From NCBI GenBank assembly GCA_964386865.1, contig CAYLUN010000004.1, positions 62,001 to 126,000 on the forward strand: a stretch of DNA of 64,000 nt, read 5' to 3'. Numbering within the stretch: position 1 is the stretch's first letter; each line of letters starts with the position of its first letter. Origin of the DNA: CAYLUN01 sp964386865. GTDB taxonomy: Bacteria; Verrucomicrobiota; Kiritimatiellia; RFP12; UBA1067. Under the pieces are notes generated by a model that saw nothing but the letters and a program-made list of their open reading frames with translations, did no database searches and had not been told where the DNA came from. Of this stretch, positions 58,510 through 64,000 are shown one piece after another. The position numbers were made by a program, and so were the translations under genes.

Positions 58510-59865
58510 TCACTCGCCTTCGCGGAGGGGGCCGTGCTTTTTGACGTCCTTCATCGGGATCGTCTGGCTGATACCCGGTGCGGTCTCGAGGCGGATGCCC
58601 TCCTCGTTCTGGAACTCGAGCACGCCCTTGTAGTAGGAGCGCGTGGTGGTGACCTCGTAGTTCGGGATGAACTGGCGGACAAGCTTGAACTGGAGGGCCA
58701 GCGTCTCGCCGCGCTTGACCTCGATCATGCGCTTCTGGTTGGCGAACCCCTTGCGGAAGACGTCGACCTGGCGCTCGCCCTCGAGCACCTCCTCGACCGC
58801 GTAGGGGTCGGAGACGGCGGTGGTGTCGCCGCCGCGCGCGATGGTGATGCCGACCTTCTTGCCGTCGATGAGGACGGTGGCGCCTGCGGGCGCGGTGGAG
58901 ATCTCGAGGCGGCCGGTGTTGCGGGCGAGGCGGAACTCCTCCGTGATGGACGCGCCCTTCTCGAGGGTTATGTCGCGGGCGGCCGGCTCGTGGCCCGCCT
59001 TCTCGACGCGCACGCGGTAGGTGCCGGGCTTGGCGCTGGCGAGGTCGAAGGGCGCCTCGCCCTTGAACTCGTCGTCGATGTAGACGCGGGCGCCCTCGGG
59101 GATGGAGACGACGCGCAGGGTGCCGGGCAGGGGCTTGAGCTGGATCTCGACCTTCTGCACCTCGCCGGCGGCGAGCGACACGTCCCGCTTGTGAGGCTGG
59201 AAGCCGTTGGCCTTGATTTCGAGCGCGACAGAGCCGCCGGGGATGCGGTCGATGCGGCAGGGCGTCTGGCCGCGCGAGATGCCGTTGACGAAGACTTCCG
59301 CTCCGTCGGGGTCGCAGGCGATGTCGATGGTGCCGGAGTCGGACATCAGGGTCACCTCCTGCTTCTGGGGGGTGCGGTCATCGAGGGTGACCTCAACCTC
59401 CTTGGCCTGAAAGCCCGGGGAGGCGACGGTCAGGCGGTGGGTGCCGGACTCGAGCGAGGTGACCAGCAGCGGCGTGGTGCCGAGCGAGACGCCCTTCAGG
59501 GAGATTTCGCTGCCGGTGGGGGCGGAGGTGATCAGGAGGAGGCCTGTGAGCGGCTCGAGCTTGAGCGCGGCGCTGCGGCTGACGCCCTGTTCGAGCACGA
59601 CCGTGTCGAAGGCGCTCTGGAAGCCCGCCTTGGAGGCCTGGATCAGGTGCGGGCCGGGGGTGAGGTCGGTGAGGGCGAGCGGCGCGGCTCCGCGCTCCTG
59701 GTGGTCGATGTGCACGGTGGCCCCTGCGGGCTGCGTGGTGATGTCGAGCCGCGTGGAGGGCTCCTTGTTCTTGGCGGCCAGGGCGGAGCGCGGGGCGACG
59801 GACAAAGCGGACACAAGCGACAGGACGGCGAGAGCCGGGGCGGCGAGGGCGAGAGAAAGTTTCAT
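58510..59865 (-). CDS. exported PEGA-repeat protein
   Basis: 451 residues with a signal peptide (MKLSLALAAPALAVLSLVSAL...) from ATG 59865; the open frame further upstream overlaps the FHA gene and is not used. Five tandem PEGA units (for example PAGATVHIDHQERGAAPLALTDLTPG, PDGAEVFVNGISRGQTP, PEGARVYIDDEFKGEAPFDL, PAGATVLIDGKKVG) form surface beta domains. A C-terminal segment (YYKGVLEFQNEEGIRLETAPG) is separate. PEGA proteins often accompany protein kinase or FHA signalling genes. It lies between the FHA and HrpB genes. Confidence 0.85.
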   Translation of the reverse strand: MKLSLALAAPALAVLSLVSALSVAPRSALAAKNKEPSTRLDITTQPAGATVHIDHQERGAAPLALTDLTPGPHLIQASKAGFQSAFDTVVLEQGVSRSAALKLEPLTGLLLITSAPTGSEISLKGVSLGTTPLLVTSLESGTHRLTVASPGFQAKEVEVTLDDRTPQKQEVTLMSDSGTIDIACDPDGAEVFVNGISRGQTPCRIDRIPGGSVALEIKANGFQPHKRDVSLAAGEVQKVEIQLKPLPGTLRVVSIPEGARVYIDDEFKGEAPFDLASAKPGTYRVRVEKAGHEPAARDITLEKGASITEEFRLARNTGRLEISTAPAGATVLIDGKKVGITIARGGDTTAVSDPYAVEEVLEGERQVDVFRKGFANQKRMIEVKRGETLALQFKLVRQFIPNYEVTTTRSYYKGVLEFQNEEGIRLETAPGISQTIPMKDVKKHGPLREGE

Positions 59866-59902
59866 GTCTGTGGTTACCTTAGCTGTGGGGTCGGTGGTTG
59901 GG

Positions 59903-61234
59903 CTAGCGGCGCTCCTTCTTGAGGCGGTTCTCCACGTCGAGCAGCTTGCGCGTAGCCTCCTTGTGGCGTTCGTCAGCGCGGTCGGGGATGAGTTCGCAGA
60001 GGATCTTGAGCTCCCTGGCGGCGGCGGGCCAGTCCGAGAGGTTGAGGGCGCGGTCGGCGCGGAAGTTCTGATCTTTGTAGCGCTTGTCGAGCTCGTTCTC
60101 GGCGGCCTCATGGCCGTCCATAATCTCAGCGTAGAAGTCGGGCTTGGGGTTGACGGTGTCGAGGTAGAAGACCGCCTCCTGGTAGTTGCGCATGGCCTCG
60201 TAGATGTTGCCGTACTTGACCTCGCGCTCTTCGTACTTCTTCTTGGCGATGGAGAGCGCGTTGCGGGCCAGCTCGGTGAGCTTGTCGGACGAGAACTGGA
60301 TGGCCCAGATGCCAAGCTCGTTCTTGCTGAAGGTCTCCAGCTTCTCGCGCAGCGCGCGGAAGCTGTCGGGCTCGGTTCGGTTGGCGACGCGGCAGGTGTG
60401 GGCCTTCTTGCCGACGACGGCCGTGAGGGTCCACTCGTTCAGCGTGTTCGGGTTCGCCGCGAAACCGGTGTAGGTCTTGTCGAGAGAGAAGAACCCGCTG
60501 GTCTCGATGTCGTGGGCCAGCTCGCCGAGAAGCGCGGCGTCGACGGCCTTCTCTTTGCGGACGTGGCGGTCTTTGCCCGAGAGGTCGTCGATCTTGACCG
60601 CGAGCACGCCGCCGGGCGTGATGGTCATCTCGTAGCGGAAGATGGATTCGGCGGAGGCCTCTACCTTCTCGTACTGGAGGAGGAGGGTTTTCGCCTGATC
60701 GGCGACGAGGGGCTGCGTCTTGCTCTTGGCCTTGGCGCGGTTGGCCGGGTCGAGGATGGCCGTGGTGCCGACCACGAGGATCAGGATGGCTGCAACGGAC
60801 CAGAGCACGGGGCGCAGGAAGTTGCGCTTGGCTTGGGCTGCGGAGGACTCCTCTTTGCCGAAGCCCAGGTCGATGACCACTTCGGCCCCCTGCTCGGCTG
60901 GCGTGGCCGCGTCGGCGAGCGTGGCGGTCGCGATGTCGGCGCGATCCACCCGCAGGATGGTCTGGCCGGTTTTAACGCGGTCGCCGGGGTTCAGCTTGAT
61001 CTCGTCCACGGGCGCGTCGTTCACGAGCGTCTGGTTGGCGCTGGCGAGGTCGATCAGCCACAGCTCGTCGCCGCGCAGCTCGAAGCGGCAGTGGCTGCGC
61101 GAGAGGAGCAGGTCGGAAATGGCGATGTCGCACTGGCTGGAGCGCCCCAGCTTGAGGCCCGCGAACGTGACGGGGAAGTGGCGGCCAAGCAGCGGGCCTT
61201 CTTCGACGGCGAGGGTGTATTGGTAGTTGCTCAT
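59903..61234 (-). CDS. FHA-domain membrane protein
   Basis: 443 residues: N-terminal FHA domain (about 1-97, with GLKLGRSSQCDIAI, LSRSHCRFEL and NQTLVNDAPV, the phosphothreonine-binding loops), a linker, a membrane helix (VLWSVAAILILVVGTTAIL, about 143-161), and a C-terminal helical part with a TPR-like stretch (YGNIYEAMRNYQEAVFYLDT). It probably reads phosphothreonine on a partner and passes information to the outside. It is 13 bases after the TadC-like gene, in the same operon. Confidence 0.86.
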   Translation of the reverse strand: MSNYQYTLAVEEGPLLGRHFPVTFAGLKLGRSSQCDIAISDLLLSRSHCRFELRGDELWLIDLASANQTLVNDAPVDEIKLNPGDRVKTGQTILRVDRADIATATLADAATPAEQGAEVVIDLGFGKEESSAAQAKRNFLRPVLWSVAAILILVVGTTAILDPANRAKAKSKTQPLVADQAKTLLLQYEKVEASAESIFRYEMTITPGGVLAVKIDDLSGKDRHVRKEKAVDAALLGELAHDIETSGFFSLDKTYTGFAANPNTLNEWTLTAVVGKKAHTCRVANRTEPDSFRALREKLETFSKNELGIWAIQFSSDKLTELARNALSIAKKKYEEREVKYGNIYEAMRNYQEAVFYLDTVNPKPDFYAEIMDGHEAAENELDKRYKDQNFRADRALNLSDWPAAARELKILCELIPDRADERHKEATRKLLDVENRLKKERR

Positions 61235-61247
61235 AGATCGGTGGGGG

Positions 61248-62174
61248 TTAGAACAGCTGTTGCATGGTCTGGCGCAGGATCGGGCTGAGGAGGATCACGA
61301 AGACGGCGGGGAATATGCAAAGCATCAGCGGGCCGAGCATCTTGACCGGGGCCTCGTTGGCCAGCTTCTCGGCGCGGTCAAAGCGGCGCGAGCGCATCTG
61401 GTCCGACTGGATGCGCAGGATGGCGCCGATGCTGACCCCCAGCTCGTCGGCCTGGATGAGCGCGTGGGAGACGGAGCGCAGGTCCGTGAGGTCGACGCGC
61501 GTAGACATGTTGCGCAGCGCGACGCGGCGCGGAATGCCCACCTGGATCTCGCGGGTCATGCGGATCAGCTCCTCGTTGAGAGGGTCGAGCTTGCGGCGCT
61601 CGCAGTTGCGCTGGAGGGCACTCATGAAGTCCATGCCCGCCTCGACCGAGAGGGTCAGCAGGTCCAAGACGAAGGGCAAGGCCCGCTGGATGGAGGTGTG
61701 CCGGGCCTTGAGGGCGCGGCGCAGCCAGGCCAGCGGGAAATAGTAGAACAGGCTCACGCCCACCAGCGTGGCCAGCCCGATGTTCGCCGCGATCATCGAG
61801 GTGGGCTTGAGGGCGACCAGCAGGCGCAGGCCGGCGAACCAGAAGGCGCCGCAGACGACCGGCACCAGAATCTTGATGGCGGTGAACTCCTTGCCGTTGA
61901 GCAGGCCCTCGTAGCCGGCGGCGACCAAGTGGCGATCGGCGGTCTCCCGCCCCTTCCGGAAGGCCGGCCGCATGACGACGCCGTCGAGATTCGGGACAAA
62001 CGGCAGCAGCAGCCGGAAGATCAGCGGCAACTTGCGCTCCTGCTGGCGCCCGTCCGCCAGGGTCACGTAGGTGATCTGGCGGGCGATGTGGAGGCAGTAC
62101 CACGCCAGCCCCGCGGCGCAGAAAGCCCAGGCGAACATGGTCAGCCCCGTCAGCCATGTCAACGAGTCGTTCAT
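61248..62174 (-). CDS. tadC: TadC-like type II/IV secretion F-domain protein
   Basis: Inner-membrane platform-type protein of 308 residues. Membrane helices lie near 8-30, 105-125, 128-145 and 275-300. The T2SSF domain is evident: LPFVLDLLTLSVEAGMDFMSALQRNCER and VSHALIQADELGVSIGAILRIQSDQMRSRRFDRAEKLANEAPVKMLGPLMLCIFPAVFVI, the classic TadB/TadC ending. Neither TadA ATPase nor TadB is in the window upstream of it, so this may be an orphan or the end of a larger set. A promoter and palindrome lie upstream. Confidence 0.86.
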   Translation of the reverse strand: MNDSLTWLTGLTMFAWAFCAAGLAWYCLHIARQITYVTLADGRQQERKLPLIFRLLLPFVPNLDGVVMRPAFRKGRETADRHLVAAGYEGLLNGKEFTAIKILVPVVCGAFWFAGLRLLVALKPTSMIAANIGLATLVGVSLFYYFPLAWLRRALKARHTSIQRALPFVLDLLTLSVEAGMDFMSALQRNCERRKLDPLNEELIRMTREIQVGIPRRVALRNMSTRVDLTDLRSVSHALIQADELGVSIGAILRIQSDQMRSRRFDRAEKLANEAPVKMLGPLMLCIFPAVFVILLSPILRQTMQQLF

Positions 62175-62204
62175 AATCTGCCGATGCCCGGCCGCGGCCT
62201 TTCC

Positions 62205-62257
62205 CTATTCGATTGATTCTGAACGAATAGTATCGCGCTTTTCGGGGCGTTTGTCAC
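62205..62257 (-). promoter_or_regulatory. promoter with palindromic operator upstream of tadC
   Basis: On the minus strand, GTGACA (62252-62257), 17-bp spacer and GATACT (62229-62234) form a moderate promoter. CTATTCG-N12-CGAATAG (62205-62230), a perfect 7-bp palindrome, lies from the -10 downstream, 31 bases from the tadC start. The rest of the gap 62231-62505 shows no gene. Confidence 0.5.
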
Positions 62258-62505
62258 GGCAGAAGAAGCAGAAACCGGCAATCGGTTGGTGACGGGGGGG
62301 CGAAGTTCTCGCACGGGTCTATACGGGGAGAGCAAGTCGCCCCGGCCTGTGCAACAACGCCGAACACAGGCGAGACGCTTGTGCCCCCAGCGGGATCCCG
62401 ACGGGCACCTCACTTCGCACAACCTCTCGCGACCCCGTCGCTTGCCGATTACCAGAAAGCGCCGTGGCGACGAACGAGTCGGTCAAGACGCAGCGCGCGT
62501 GCGAC

Positions 62506-63063
62506 CTACTGCAGGAAGATCAGCGTGCCCTTCGGCCAAGGCAGAGCCTCAAGCCGGTGGAAGTCGAACTGCAGCCAGCCCACGTAGGGGCTGTCGTAGC
62601 GCACCTTGAACACGTTGTCGCCCGGCTTGACGAGCGTCTTGTCCAGCATGTAAGAAAGATAGGTGCCGTCCGCCACGGGGTTGTATTTGCCCAGGACCGA
62701 GTTGTTGAGGTCCACGCTGAAGAAATGATTGGTTCTGTCGCCTTGGCTGATAATCCGCGTCGTGTAGCGGAACCGGTACTTGCTGACAAGTTCAGGCGAA
62801 AGGGTGAAGTGGACGTTCACGTTCGTATCGCCCGAGGTGATCGCACGCTCGAGGTGCATCCAGTTCGTATCCGCTACGAAGAAGTCATCCGGCGCGCTGC
62901 TTTCAATCATGAAGTCGGCCTGGCTGTTGTCCTCGTTGCCGATCTGCCACGAGCCGGCCAGCTCCAGCCAGTCGAAGCTGATATAGGGCGAGGGGCCGGA
63001 GCCGTAGTGGAGCGAGAAGGTGTTGGTGCCGGTGAACTGTCGGCGCAACTCAAACTGACACAA
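62506..63063 (-). pseudogene. 3' fragment of a secreted, jelly-roll-type protein gene
   Basis: An open frame of 185 codons from a TTG immediately after an in-frame TGA, without ATG or ribosome site. The protein has no signal peptide and begins mid-domain: NTFSLHYGSGPSPYISFDWLEL and WLQFDFHRLEALPWPKG are endings typical of a carbohydrate-binding or polysaccharide-lyase C-terminus. It looks like the truncated 3' end of a larger gene, though an expressed short protein cannot be excluded. It lies 52 bases after the DUF4838 gene on the same strand. Confidence 0.55.
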
Positions 63064-63115
63064 AACATATCAAAAATAGTCAGCATTCGCCATGCGGTTT
63101 TTGCTGGTGCGCGAC

Positions 63116-64000
63116 TCACTCCAGCCGCGCGATCTCGATCCGGTCGATGTAGAGAGCCTTGATCGCCGAAGCTGCGACGCCCTTTTTGTCGAAGCGGCCG
63201 GGGCCGATCCAGAAGTAGTGGTCGCGCTCCGGCACCCACTCGGCCACGTCGTACCACGCGTACCCGTCGCCCACGGCGGAGGCCTTGCGCTCGACGCCGC
63301 CGCACCCCTTCTTGTTCTTGCTGTCGTAGACGCCGGACCAGAACGCCTCGCCGTCTTTGCCCGGATCCTTCTCGACCCGGACGCGCATCCGCAGGCGGTA
63401 CGTCGCTCCGGCGTCGAAGGCCACGTGGCGGAAGGGCAGCGTGGCGCACCACTCGTAGTGCGTGTTGAAGAGCTTCATCGCCGAGCCGTCCTCCGCCAGC
63501 GGGTCGGCCACGGTGTCGCCCCACTCGCCGCGTTTGCCGAGCGAGAGGAGGGCGTCTTCGACAGTCGCGCGGGTCTGCGGGGGCGGCAGGGGCGGCGGGT
63601 TGGCGAGCGCCTGCCACTGCTTGAGCGTCTGATCGTGGTGTTCGCCGCTCTCGGAGATGCGGATGTTCTTGGCCTCGGCGAAGCGGGCGAGAAGTTCGGC
63701 GGCGAGGCCGCGCGTGTCAGCCGGGATCGCGTAGCGCGAGGGGTCGGCTGTGACCCAAACCTTGATCTCGTCCTGGCGCGGCTGGCGCAGCAGGCGCGCG
63801 TTGAGAACGGGCATGCCGCCCATGCGCACGTTGTAGAGGTGGGCGGGGGAGTCCTTCACGGCCGCCTCGGCCTGCCGCCACAGCTCGGCGGCGCGCACGT
63901 AGAACTCGTCGGGCACCTGCGTGCGCGCCGGGCTCTCGAAGATGCGGAGCGGATGGCTGGCCGGGTCGCGGTAGAAGCTGTGCAGCGCGTCGAAGTAGGT
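63116..64000 (-). CDS. DUF4838-type glycoside hydrolase-like protein, 5' end outside window
   Basis: 294 C-terminal residues of a larger protein; the frame stays open to the window edge. The visible part begins YFDALHSFYRDPASHPLRIF and continues with long helical segments (PDEFYVRAAELWRQAEAAV, YNVRMGGMPVLNARLL) as in the C-terminal region of DUF4838 proteins related to alpha-glucuronidases and hexosaminidases. A beta-rich end follows (KLFNTHYEWCATLPFRHVAF to DRIEIARLE). It is probably exported and acts on polysaccharides. The N-terminal catalytic part is not visible. Confidence 0.75.
   Translation of the reverse strand, partial: TYFDALHSFYRDPASHPLRIFESPARTQVPDEFYVRAAELWRQAEAAVKDSPAHLYNVRMGGMPVLNARLLRQPRQDEIKVWVTADPSRYAIPADTRGLAAELLARFAEAKNIRISESGEHHDQTLKQWQALANPPPLPPPQTRATVEDALLSLGKRGEWGDTVADPLAEDGSAMKLFNTHYEWCATLPFRHVAFDAGATYRLRMRVRVEKDPGKDGEAFWSGVYDSKNKKGCGGVERKASAVGDGYAWYDVAEWVPERDHYFWIGPGRFDKKGVAASAIKALYIDRIEIARLE

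Noticed and set aside
59441..61288. 615-codon plus-strand open frame opposite the PEGA and FHA genes
   Set aside because: Ala/Gly/Val/Glu-rich shadow of high-GC third positions; no start signal or domain. The same applies to the long plus-strand frames opposite hrpB (56052-58544) and pst (4866-7731).

Overview
This is a 64 kb, GC-rich, densely coded bacterial chromosome segment without tRNA, rRNA, CRISPR or prophage genes. The gene mix suggests an anaerobe or facultative anaerobe of the PVC superphylum, perhaps Kiritimatiellae/Lentisphaerae: oxygen-independent ribonucleotide reductase, an hgcAB pair, many secreted beta-propeller/LamG/DUF4838 carbohydrate-type proteins, a Tat-exported Gfo/Idh/MocA protein, and REP-type palindromes with a RAYT transposase. 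The taxonomic call is inference from gene content only.

Layout. 1-2.5 kb: 3' part of GTP-dependent PEP carboxykinase, KDPG aldolase and a DedA protein. 2.6-8.9 kb: ExbB/ExbD, then a phosphate-uptake operon (pstS-pstC-pstA-pstB-pstB-phoU) behind a Pho-box-like repeat. The two pstB genes carry complementary losses of ATPase motifs. 9-11.7 kb: an SLC13/ArsB-like permease, a metallophosphoesterase and thiamine pyrophosphokinase.

11.7-24.9 kb is a metal/metalloid island with three ArsR repressors: (i) ArsR, ArsP-type permease, two thioredoxin-like proteins, CcdA; (ii) ArsR, hgcA, hgcB (mercury methylation), an AhpD-like protein; (iii) a Cys-rich peptide, P1B-type ATPase, ArsR, thioredoxin-like protein, CcdA-like protein, arsenate reductase ArsC and arsenite pump Acr3. 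Modules ii and iii have the same promoter-operator design, a TTCG-N8-CGAA palindrome at the -10/start region, which suggests that mercury methylation and arsenic export genes share control. An SSS-family symporter lies between modules i and ii.

25-43.4 kb: nrdDG behind a tandem NrdR box, a LamG/laminin-B secreted protein, a CGGC protein, a minus-strand catabolic cluster (DapA-like aldolase, epimerase, M20 peptidase, MFS transporter), KDG kinase, an exported Gfo/Idh/MocA protein, a THUMP RNA methyltransferase, a nucleoside kinase, HisI, a zinc-ribbon/pseudopilin-like protein and YchF. KDG kinase together with KDPG aldolase implies 2-keto-3-deoxygluconate (uronate) breakdown.

43.4-56 kb: an accessory region of exported proteins (metallophosphoesterase, two propeller proteins, M14-type carboxypeptidase, GMC oxidoreductase, DSP phosphatase) interleaved with a 68-bp palindromic REP module in five copies. 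One copy lies in frame inside the RAYT gene that presumably mobilises the family. Two other palindrome-pair families are also present here. 56-64 kb (minus strand): HrpB helicase, PEGA-repeat protein, FHA protein and a TadC-like protein, then a gene fragment and the 3' part of a DUF4838 gene.
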